This document shows positions 51,685 to 61,636 of a stretch of DNA of 64,000 bases, one piece after another (within the stretch, counting starts at the first letter, position 1; each line of letters starts with the position of its first letter). The DNA is taken from the NCBI GenBank assembly GCA_949126835.1, contig CASBPS010000173.1, forward strand, positions 223,894-287,893, written 5' to 3'. A program made the translations under genes and the position numbers. The notes under the pieces are model-generated. The model ran no database searches, had not been told where the DNA came from, and worked only from the letters and a program-made list of their open reading frames with translations. Source of the stretch: Anisus vortex (taxonomy: Eukaryota; Mollusca; Gastropoda; Planorbidae).

Positions 51685-53117
51685 TGGTTTTGGCTTCTCC
51701 ACAAAACGTACAACGATTTGAAAAGCAGATTTCTGGTTTGGGATTCTCTTTTAGCCGTAAAAAAGCAGATTTGTGGTTTTGGCTTCTTCACAAACCGTAC
51801 AACGACTTGACTAGCAGATTTGTGGTAATGGTGCTTCTGTTCTGGTCGTACAAGGACTTGAATAGCAGATTTGTGGTTTGAGCTTCTTTTTTGGCCGTAA
51901 AACAGCAGATTTCTGGTTTTGGCATCTCTACTGGCCGTAAAACATCAGATTTGTGGTTTTGGCTTCTCTACTGGCCGCACAATTGCAGAATTGTTGATTT
52001 GGCTTTTCCACAATTCGTACAACGACTTGAATAGCAGATTTCTTGTTTTGGCTTCTTTTCTGACCGTACAACGACTTGAAAAGAAGATTTGTGGTTTTAG
52101 CTTCTCTTTTCGCCGTAATAAAGCAGATTTGTGGTTTTGGCTTCTCTACTGGCCGTACAAATGCAGATTTGTGGTTTTGGCTTCTCCAGAAACCGTACAA
52201 GGACTTGAAAAGCAGATTTCTGGTTTTGGCTCCTTTTCTGGCCGTGCAAAAGCAGATTTGTGGTTTTGGCTTTTCCACAATCCGTACAACGACTTGAATA
52301 GCAGATTTCTTGTTTTGGCTTCTTCTCTGGCCGTAAAACAGCAGATTTGTGGTTTTGGCTTCTCTAGTGGCCGTACAAAAGCAGATTTGTGGTTTTGACT
52401 TCTCTTTAGGTCGTAAAACAGCAGATTTCTGGTTTTGGCTATTTTTCTGGCCGTACAACGACTTGAATAGAAGATTTGTGGTTTTGGCTTCTCTTTTGGC
52501 CGTAAAACATTAGATTTGTGGTTTTGGCTTCTCCACAAACCGTACAACGACTTGACTAGCAGATTTGTGGTAATTTCGCTTCTGTTCTGGCCGTACAACG
52601 ACTTGAATAGCAGATTTCTGGTTTTGGCTTCTCTTTTTGCCGTAATACAGCAGATTTGTGGTTTTGGCTTTTCCACAAAACGTACAACGACTTAAATAGC
52701 AGATTTCTTATTTTGGCTCCTTTTCTGGCCGTAAAACAGCAGATTTGTGGTTTTGGCTTCTCTAGTGGCCGTACAAATGCAGATTTGTGGTTTTGGCTTC
52801 ACTTTTGGCCGTAAAACAGCAGATTTGTGGTTTTGGCTTCTCCACAAACCGTGCAACGACTTGAAAGGCAGATTTCTAGTTTTGGCTTCTTTTCTGGCCG
52901 TACAACGACTTAACAAGCAGATTTGTGGTTTTGGCTTCTCCACAAACCGTACAACGACTTGACTAGCAGATTTGTGGTAATGGCGCTTCTGTTCTGGCCG
53001 TACAACGACTTGAATAGCAGATTTCTAATTTTGGCTTCTCTTTTGGCCGTAAAAAAGCAGATTTGTGGTTTTGGCTTTGTTTCTGGCCGTACAAAAGTAG
53101 ATTTTTTGTTTTGGCTT
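51685..53117 (+). repeat. Satellite zone with fifth divergent block
   Basis: From before this zone (about 51.57 kb) to about 52.85 kb it matches 1.34-2.6 kb at a constant offset of 50,228. Its right part (52.9-53.1 kb) resembles 48.07-48.3 kb, including the GTAGATTTTTTG monomer near 53097. Confidence 0.82.
51813..52557 (+). repeat. Divergent marker block, copy 5 (745 bp)
   Basis: It has the same length as copy 1 and lies at a constant offset of 50,228 from it, keeping the segment with CCAGAAACCGTACAAGG that copies 2 to 4 lack. The aattgttgat sequence is at 51989. Small differences include GTTTGAGCTTC for GTTTTAGCTTC and ACATCAGATTTG for ACAACAGATTTG. Confidence 0.86.
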
Positions 53118-56100
53118 CTCCACAAACCGTACAACGACTTGACTAGCAGATTTGTGGTAATTGCTCTTCTGTTCTGGCCGTACAACGACTTGAATAGCAG
53201 ATTTCTGGTTTTGGCTTCTCTTTTCGCCGTAATACAGCAGATTTGTGGTTTTGGCTTCTCTACTGGCCGTACAAAAGCTGATTTGTGGTTTTGGCTTCTC
53301 CAGAAACCGTACAACGACTTGAAAAGCAGATTTCTGGTTTTGGCTCCTTTTCTGGCCGTACAAAAGCAGATTTGTGGTTTTGGCTTTTCAACAATCCGTA
53401 CAACGACTTGAATAGCAGATTTCTGGTTTTGGCTCCTTTTCTGGCCGTAAAACAGCAGATTTGTGGTTTTGGCTTCTCTAATGGCCGTACAAAAGCAGAT
53501 TTGTGGTTTTGGCTTCTCTTTTGGCCGTAAAACAGCAGTTTTGTGGTTTTAGCTTCTCCACAAACCGTACAACGACTTGAAAAGCAGATTTGTGGTTTTG
53601 GCTTCTCCACAAAACGTACAACGACTCGAATAGCAGATTTCTGGTTTGGGATTCTCTTTTAGCCGTAAAAAAGCAGATTTGTGGTTTTTGCTTTGTTTCT
53701 GGCATTACAAAAGCAGATTTGTGGTTTTGGCTTCTCCACAAACCGTACAACGATTTGACTAGCAGATTTGTGGTAATTGCGCTACTGTTCTGGCCGTACA
53801 ACGACTTGAAAAGCAGATTTCTGGTTTTGGCTTCTCTTTTCGCCGTAATACAGCAGATTTGTGATTTTGGCTTTGTTTCTGGCCGTACAAAAGCAGATTT
53901 GTGGTTTTGGCTTCTTCACAAACCGTACAACGACTTGACTAGCAGATTTGTGGTAATTGCGCTTCTGTTCTGGCCGTACAACGACTTGAATAGCAGATTT
54001 CTGGTTTTGGCTTCTCTTTTGGCCGTAAAAAAGCAGATTTGTTGTTTTGGCTTTGTTTCTGGCCGTACAAAAGCAGATTTGTGGTATTGGCTTCTCCACA
54101 AACCGTACAACGACTTGACTAGCAGATTTCTGGTAATTGCGCTTCTGTTCTGGCCGTACAACGACTTGAATAGCAGATTTCTGGTTTTGGCTTCTCTTTT
54201 CGCCGTAATACAGCAGATTTGTGGTTTTGGCTTTTCCACAAAACGTACAACGACTTGAATAGCAGATTTCTTGTTTTGGCTCCTTTTCTGGCCGTAAAAC
54301 AGCAGATTTGTGGTTTTGGCTTCTCTAGTGGCCGTACAAAATCAGATTTGTGGTTTTGGCTTCTCTTTTGGCCGTAAAACAGCAGTTTTGTGGTTTTAGC
54401 TTCTCCACAAACCGTACAACGTTTTGAAAAGCAGATTTGTGGTTTTGGCTTCTCCACAAAACGTACAACGACTTGAATAGCAGATTTGTGGTAATTGCGC
54501 TACTGTTCTGGCCGTACAACGACTTGAAAAGCAGATTTCTGATTTTGGCTTCTCTTTTCGCCGTAATACAGCAGATTTGTGATTTTGGCTTTGTTTCTGG
54601 CCGTACAAAAGCAGATTTGTGGTTTTGGCTTCTTCACAAACCGTACAACGACTTGACTAGCAGATTTCTGGTAATTGCGCTTCTGTTCTGGCCGTACAAC
54701 GACTTGAATAGCAGATTTCTGGTTTTGGCTTCTCTTTTCGCCGTAATACAGCAGATTTGTGGTTTTGGCTTTTCCACAAAACGTACAACGACTTGAATAG
54801 CAGATTTCTTGTTTTGGCTCCTTTTCTGGCCGTAAAACAGCAGATTTGTGGTTTTGGCTTCTCTAGTGGCCGTACAAAATCAGATTTGTGGTTTTGGCTT
54901 CTCTTTTGGCCGTAAAACAGCAGTTTTGTGGTTTTAGCTTCTCCACAAACCGTACAACGACTTGAAAAGCAGATTTGTGGTTTTGGCTTCTCCACAAAAC
55001 GTACAACGACTTGAATAGCAGATTTCTGGTTTTGGCTTCACTTTTGTCCGTAAAACAGCAGATTTGTGGTTTTGGATTTGTTTCTGGCCGTACAAAAGCA
55101 GATTTGTGATTTTGGCTTCTCCACAAACCGTACAACGATTTGACTAGCAGATTTGTGGTAATTGCGCTTCTGTTCTGGCCGTACAACGACTTGAATAGCA
55201 GATTTCTGGTTTTGGCTTCTCTTTTGGCCGTAAAAAAGCAGATTTGTTGTTTTGGCTTTGTTTCTGGCCGTACAAAAGCAGATTTGTGGTTTTGGCTTCT
55301 CCACAAACCGTACAACGACTTGACTAGCAGATTTCTGGTAATTGCGCTTCTGTTCTGGCCGTACAACGACTTGAAAAGCAGATTTCTGGTTTTGGCTCCT
55401 TTTCTGGCCGTACAAAAGCAGATTTGTGGTTTTGGCTTTTCAACAATCCGTACAACGACTTGAATAGCAGATTTCTGGTTTTGGCTCCTTTTCTGGCCGT
55501 AAAACAGCAGATTTGTGGTTTTGGCTTCTCTAATGGCCGTACAAAAGCAGATTTGTGGTTTTGGCTTCTCTTTTGGCCGTAAAACAGCAGTTTTGTGGTT
55601 TTAGCTTCTCCACAAACCGTACAACGACTTGAAAAGCAGATTTGTGGTTTTGGCTTCTCCACAAAACGTACAACGACTCGAATAGCAGATTTCTGGTTTG
55701 GGATTCTCTTTTAGCCGTAAAAAAGCAGATTTGTGGTTTTTGCTTTGTTTCTGGCATTACAAAAGCAGATTTGTGGTTTTGGCTTCTCCACAAACCGTAC
55801 AACGATTTGACTAGCAGATTTGTGGTAATTGCGCTACTGTTCTGGCCGTACAACGACTTGAAAAGCAGATTTCTGGTTTTGGCTTCTCTTTTCGCCGTAA
55901 TACAGCAGATTTGTGATTTTGGCTTTGTTTCTGGCCGTACAAAAGCAGATTTGTGGTTTTGGCTTCTTCACAAACCGTACAACGACTTGACTAGCAGATT
56001 TCTGGTAATTGCGCTTCTGTTCTGGCCGTACAACGACTTGAATAGCAGATTTCTGGTTTTGGCTTCTCTTTTCGCCGTAATACAGCAGATTTGTGGTTTT

Positions 56101-56452
56101 GGCTTTTCCACAAAACGTACAACGACTTGAATAGCAGATTTCTTGTTTTGGCTCCTTTTCTGGCCGTAAAACAGCAGATTTGTGGTTTTGGCTTCTCTAG
56201 TGGCCGTACAAAATCAGATTTGTGGTTTTGGCTTCTCTTTTGGCCGTAAAACAGCAGTTTTGTGGTTTTAGCTTCTCCACAAACCGTACAACGACTTGAA
56301 AAGCAGATTTGTGGTTTTGGCTTCTCCACAAAACGTACAACGACTTGAATAGCAGATTTCTGGTTTTGGCTTCACTTTTGTCCGTAAAACAGCAGATTTG
56401 TGGTTTTGGATTTGTTTCTGGCCGTACAAAAGCAGATTTGTGATTTTGGCTT
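53118..56452 (+). repeat. 3,335-bp (5 x 667) tandem repeat, copy 1
   Basis: It recurs at 56453-59787. It holds most of a 2,052-bp and a 1,283-bp higher-order unit, which together make exactly five times 667 bp. The one difference I found is GTGGTATTGG near 54085 against GTGGTTTTGG near 57420. Confidence 0.87.
53583..55634 (+). repeat. Higher-order unit, 2,052 bp (847+538+667)
   Basis: It splits at block-start monomers into 847 bp (53583-54429: a 667 block plus one inserted 180-bp group of 49-51-40-40), 538 bp (54430-54967: a 667 block lacking a 40-40-49 group of 129 bp) and 667 bp (54968-55634). All differences from 667 are whole monomers. Confidence 0.87.
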
Positions 56453-56917
56453 CTCCACAAACCGTACAACGACTTGACTAGCAGATTTGTGGTAATTGCT
56501 CTTCTGTTCTGGCCGTACAACGACTTGAATAGCAGATTTCTGGTTTTGGCTTCTCTTTTCGCCGTAATACAGCAGATTTGTGGTTTTGGCTTCTCTACTG
56601 GCCGTACAAAAGCTGATTTGTGGTTTTGGCTTCTCCAGAAACCGTACAACGACTTGAAAAGCAGATTTCTGGTTTTGGCTCCTTTTCTGGCCGTACAAAA
56701 GCAGATTTGTGGTTTTGGCTTTTCAACAATCCGTACAACGACTTGAATAGCAGATTTCTGGTTTTGGCTCCTTTTCTGGCCGTAAAACAGCAGATTTGTG
56801 GTTTTGGCTTCTCTAATGGCCGTACAAAAGCAGATTTGTGGTTTTGGCTTCTCTTTTGGCCGTAAAACAGCAGTTTTGTGGTTTTAGCTTCTCCACAAAC
56901 CGTACAACGACTTGAAA
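55635..56917 (+). repeat. Higher-order unit, 1,283 bp (667+616)
   Basis: The first half has the standard 15 monomers. The second half has 14, because one 51-mer is missing, giving 616 bp. It includes the AGCTGATTTG and CCAGAAACCG monomers that are common further left. Confidence 0.87.
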
Positions 56918-59787
56918 AGCAGATTTGTGGTTTTGGCTTCTCCACAAAACGTACAACGACTCGAATAGCAGATTTCTGGTTTGGGATTCTCTTTTAGCCG
57001 TAAAAAAGCAGATTTGTGGTTTTTGCTTTGTTTCTGGCATTACAAAAGCAGATTTGTGGTTTTGGCTTCTCCACAAACCGTACAACGATTTGACTAGCAG
57101 ATTTGTGGTAATTGCGCTACTGTTCTGGCCGTACAACGACTTGAAAAGCAGATTTCTGGTTTTGGCTTCTCTTTTCGCCGTAATACAGCAGATTTGTGAT
57201 TTTGGCTTTGTTTCTGGCCGTACAAAAGCAGATTTGTGGTTTTGGCTTCTTCACAAACCGTACAACGACTTGACTAGCAGATTTGTGGTAATTGCGCTTC
57301 TGTTCTGGCCGTACAACGACTTGAATAGCAGATTTCTGGTTTTGGCTTCTCTTTTGGCCGTAAAAAAGCAGATTTGTTGTTTTGGCTTTGTTTCTGGCCG
57401 TACAAAAGCAGATTTGTGGTTTTGGCTTCTCCACAAACCGTACAACGACTTGACTAGCAGATTTCTGGTAATTGCGCTTCTGTTCTGGCCGTACAACGAC
57501 TTGAATAGCAGATTTCTGGTTTTGGCTTCTCTTTTCGCCGTAATACAGCAGATTTGTGGTTTTGGCTTTTCCACAAAACGTACAACGACTTGAATAGCAG
57601 ATTTCTTGTTTTGGCTCCTTTTCTGGCCGTAAAACAGCAGATTTGTGGTTTTGGCTTCTCTAGTGGCCGTACAAAATCAGATTTGTGGTTTTGGCTTCTC
57701 TTTTGGCCGTAAAACAGCAGTTTTGTGGTTTTAGCTTCTCCACAAACCGTACAACGTTTTGAAAAGCAGATTTGTGGTTTTGGCTTCTCCACAAAACGTA
57801 CAACGACTTGAATAGCAGATTTGTGGTAATTGCGCTACTGTTCTGGCCGTACAACGACTTGAAAAGCAGATTTCTGATTTTGGCTTCTCTTTTCGCCGTA
57901 ATACAGCAGATTTGTGATTTTGGCTTTGTTTCTGGCCGTACAAAAGCAGATTTGTGGTTTTGGCTTCTTCACAAACCGTACAACGACTTGACTAGCAGAT
58001 TTCTGGTAATTGCGCTTCTGTTCTGGCCGTACAACGACTTGAATAGCAGATTTCTGGTTTTGGCTTCTCTTTTCGCCGTAATACAGCAGATTTGTGGTTT
58101 TGGCTTTTCCACAAAACGTACAACGACTTGAATAGCAGATTTCTTGTTTTGGCTCCTTTTCTGGCCGTAAAACAGCAGATTTGTGGTTTTGGCTTCTCTA
58201 GTGGCCGTACAAAATCAGATTTGTGGTTTTGGCTTCTCTTTTGGCCGTAAAACAGCAGTTTTGTGGTTTTAGCTTCTCCACAAACCGTACAACGACTTGA
58301 AAAGCAGATTTGTGGTTTTGGCTTCTCCACAAAACGTACAACGACTTGAATAGCAGATTTCTGGTTTTGGCTTCACTTTTGTCCGTAAAACAGCAGATTT
58401 GTGGTTTTGGATTTGTTTCTGGCCGTACAAAAGCAGATTTGTGATTTTGGCTTCTCCACAAACCGTACAACGATTTGACTAGCAGATTTGTGGTAATTGC
58501 GCTTCTGTTCTGGCCGTACAACGACTTGAATAGCAGATTTCTGGTTTTGGCTTCTCTTTTGGCCGTAAAAAAGCAGATTTGTTGTTTTGGCTTTGTTTCT
58601 GGCCGTACAAAAGCAGATTTGTGGTTTTGGCTTCTCCACAAACCGTACAACGACTTGACTAGCAGATTTCTGGTAATTGCGCTTCTGTTCTGGCCGTACA
58701 ACGACTTGAAAAGCAGATTTCTGGTTTTGGCTCCTTTTCTGGCCGTACAAAAGCAGATTTGTGGTTTTGGCTTTTCAACAATCCGTACAACGACTTGAAT
58801 AGCAGATTTCTGGTTTTGGCTCCTTTTCTGGCCGTAAAACAGCAGATTTGTGGTTTTGGCTTCTCTAATGGCCGTACAAAAGCAGATTTGTGGTTTTGGC
58901 TTCTCTTTTGGCCGTAAAACAGCAGTTTTGTGGTTTTAGCTTCTCCACAAACCGTACAACGACTTGAAAAGCAGATTTGTGGTTTTGGCTTCTCCACAAA
59001 ACGTACAACGACTCGAATAGCAGATTTCTGGTTTGGGATTCTCTTTTAGCCGTAAAAAAGCAGATTTGTGGTTTTTGCTTTGTTTCTGGCATTACAAAAG
59101 CAGATTTGTGGTTTTGGCTTCTCCACAAACCGTACAACGATTTGACTAGCAGATTTGTGGTAATTGCGCTACTGTTCTGGCCGTACAACGACTTGAAAAG
59201 CAGATTTCTGGTTTTGGCTTCTCTTTTCGCCGTAATACAGCAGATTTGTGATTTTGGCTTTGTTTCTGGCCGTACAAAAGCAGATTTGTGGTTTTGGCTT
59301 CTTCACAAACCGTACAACGACTTGACTAGCAGATTTCTGGTAATTGCGCTTCTGTTCTGGCCGTACAACGACTTGAATAGCAGATTTCTGGTTTTGGCTT
59401 CTCTTTTCGCCGTAATACAGCAGATTTGTGGTTTTGGCTTTTCCACAAAACGTACAACGACTTGAATAGCAGATTTCTTGTTTTGGCTCCTTTTCTGGCC
59501 GTAAAACAGCAGATTTGTGGTTTTGGCTTCTCTAGTGGCCGTACAAAATCAGATTTGTGGTTTTGGCTTCTCTTTTGGCCGTAAAACAGCAGTTTTGTGG
59601 TTTTAGCTTCTCCACAAACCGTACAACGACTTGAAAAGCAGATTTGTGGTTTTGGCTTCTCCACAAAACGTACAACGACTTGAATAGCAGATTTCTGGTT
59701 TTGGCTTCACTTTTGTCCGTAAAACAGCAGATTTGTGGTTTTGGATTTGTTTCTGGCCGTACAAAAGCAGATTTGTGATTTTGGCTT
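56453..59787 (+). repeat. 3,335-bp (5 x 667) tandem repeat, copy 2
   Basis: Near-identical to 53118-56452. Homology continues to 59834, where GCTCTTCTG in the first copy faces GCGCTTCTG here, and beyond that the array switches to the 1,334-bp period. Confidence 0.87.
56918..58969 (+). repeat. Higher-order unit, 2,052 bp, second copy
   Basis: Same structure as 53583-55634 at offset 3,335. Confidence 0.87.
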
Positions 59788-60303
59788 CTCCACAAACCGT
59801 ACAACGACTTGACTAGCAGATTTGTGGTAATTGCGCTTCTGTTCTGGCCGTACAACGACTTGAATAGCAGATTTCTGGTTTTGGCTTCTCTTTTGGCCGT
59901 AAAAAAGCAGATTTGTTGTTTTGGCTTTGTTTCTGGCCGTACAAAAGCAGATTTGTGGTTTTGGCTTCTCCACAAACCGTACAACGACTTGACTAGCAGA
60001 TTTCTGGTAATTGCGCTTCTGTTCTGGCCGTACAACGACTTGAAAAGCAGATTTCTGGTTTTGGCTCCTTTTCTGGCCGTACAAAAGCAGATTTGTGGTT
60101 TTGGCTTTTCAACAATCCGTACAACGACTTGAATAGCAGATTTCTGGTTTTGGCTCCTTTTCTGGCCGTAAAACAGCAGATTTGTGGTTTTGGCTTCTCT
60201 AATGGCCGTACAAAAGCAGATTTGTGGTTTTGACTTCTCTTTTGGCCGTAAAACAGCAGTTTTGTGGTTTTAGCTTCTCCACAAACCGTACAACGACTTG
60301 AAA
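58970..60303 (+). repeat. Canonical 30-monomer higher-order unit, 1,334 bp
   Basis: I decomposed it fully: ten 49-mers, four 51-mers and sixteen 40-mers sum to 1,334 bp. Its two halves (58970-59636 and 59637-60303) have the same monomer-length order, 49-40-40-49-51-40-40-49-51-40-49-40-40-40-49, and are 667 bp each. They differ in sequence at corresponding monomers. For example, the second monomer is GGTTTGGGATTC in half 1 but CTTCACTTTTGTCC in half 2. The 30-mer is therefore an old doubling of a 15-mer, now copied as a unit. Confidence 0.92.
59952..59976. other. Representative 7-bp dyad in a 49-bp monomer
   Basis: Within the 49-mer at 59946-59994, TTTGTGG at monomer positions 7-13 and CCACAAA at 25-31 are perfect inverted complements separated by 11 bases. 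The same dyad is intact in seven of the ten 49-mers of the 1,334-bp unit. It is absent from the 40-mers and 51-mers, which lack the CCACAAA arm. I give one example because it recurs hundreds of times. Confidence 0.9.
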
Positions 60304-61636
60304 AGCAGATTTGTGGTTTTGGCTTCTCCACAAAACGTACAACGACTCGAATAGCAGATTTCTGGTTTGGGATTCTCTTTTAGCCGTAAAAAAGCAGATT
60401 TGTGGTTTTTGCTTTGTTTCTGGCATTACAAAAGCAGATTTGTGGTTTTGGCTTCTCCACAAACCGTACAACGATTTGACTAGCAGATTTGTGGTAATTG
60501 CGCTACTGTTCTGGCCGTACAACGACTTGAAAAGCAGATTTCTGGTTTTGGCTTCTCTTTTCGCCGTAATACAGCAGATTTGTGATTTTGGCTTTGTTTC
60601 TGGCCGTACAAAAGCAGATTTGTGGTTTTGGCTTCTTCACAAACCGTACAACGACTTGACTAGCAGATTTCTGGTAATTGCGCTTCTGTTCTGGCCGTAC
60701 AACGACTTGAATAGCAGATTTCTGGTTTTGGCTTCTCTTTTCGCCGTAATACAGCAGATTTGTGGTTTTGGCTTTTCCACAAAACGTACAACGACTTGAA
60801 TAGCAGATTTCTTGTTTTGGCTCCTTTTCTGGCCGTAAAACAGCAGATTTGTGGTTTTGGCTTCTCTAGTGGCCGTACAAAATCAGATTTGTGGTTTTGG
60901 CTTCTCTTTTGGCCGTAAAACAGCAGTTTTGTGGTTTTAGCTTCTCCACAAACCGTACAACGACTTGAAAAGCAGATTTGTGGTTTTGGCTTCTCCACAA
61001 AACGTACAACGACTTGAATAGCAGATTTCTGGTTTTGGCTTCACTTTTGTCCGTAAAACAGCAGATTTGTGGTTTTGGATTTGTTTCTGGCCGTACAAAA
61101 GCAGATTTGTGATTTTGGCTTCTCCACAAACCGTACAACGACTTGACTAGCAGATTTGTGGTAATTGCGCTTCTGTTCTGGCCGTACAACGACTTGAATA
61201 GCAGATTTCTGGTTTTGGCTTCTCTTTTGGCCGTAAAAAAGCAGATTTGTTGTTTTGGCTTTGTTTCTGGCCGTACAAAAGCAGATTTGTGGTTTTGGCT
61301 TCTCCACAAACCGTACAACGACTTGACTAGCAGATTTCTGGTAATTGCGCTTCTGTTCTGGCCGTACAACGACTTGAAAAGCAGATTTCTGGTTTGGCTC
61401 CTTTTCTGGCCGTACAAAAGCAGATTTGTGGTTTTGGCTTTTCAACAATCCGTACAACGACTTGAATAGCAGATTTCTGGTTTTGGCTCCTTTTCTGGCC
61501 GTAAAACAGCAGATTTGTGGTTTTGGCTTCTCTAATGGCCGTACAAAAGCAGATTTGTGGTTTTGGCTTCTCTTTTGGCCGTAAAACAGCAGTTTTGTGG
61601 TTTTAGCTTCTCCACAAACCGTACAACGACTTGAAA
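60304..61636 (+). repeat. Higher-order unit, 1,333 bp
   Basis: Same 30 monomers as 58970-60303. It is one base shorter because of a T deletion (CTGGTTTGGCTCC near 61390). Confidence 0.9.

Noticed and set aside
59952..59976. Dyads as transcription terminators or operators
   Set aside because: They recur in most 49-mers with no genes nearby, so a per-gene regulatory role is not supported.
58970..60303. CENP-B box in the CAAGTCGTTGTACGG (minus strand) tail
   Set aside because: It superficially resembles the TTCG-N4-A-N2-CGGG pattern, but the first T is G, the two bases between A and CGG are missing, and the CGGG core is incomplete.
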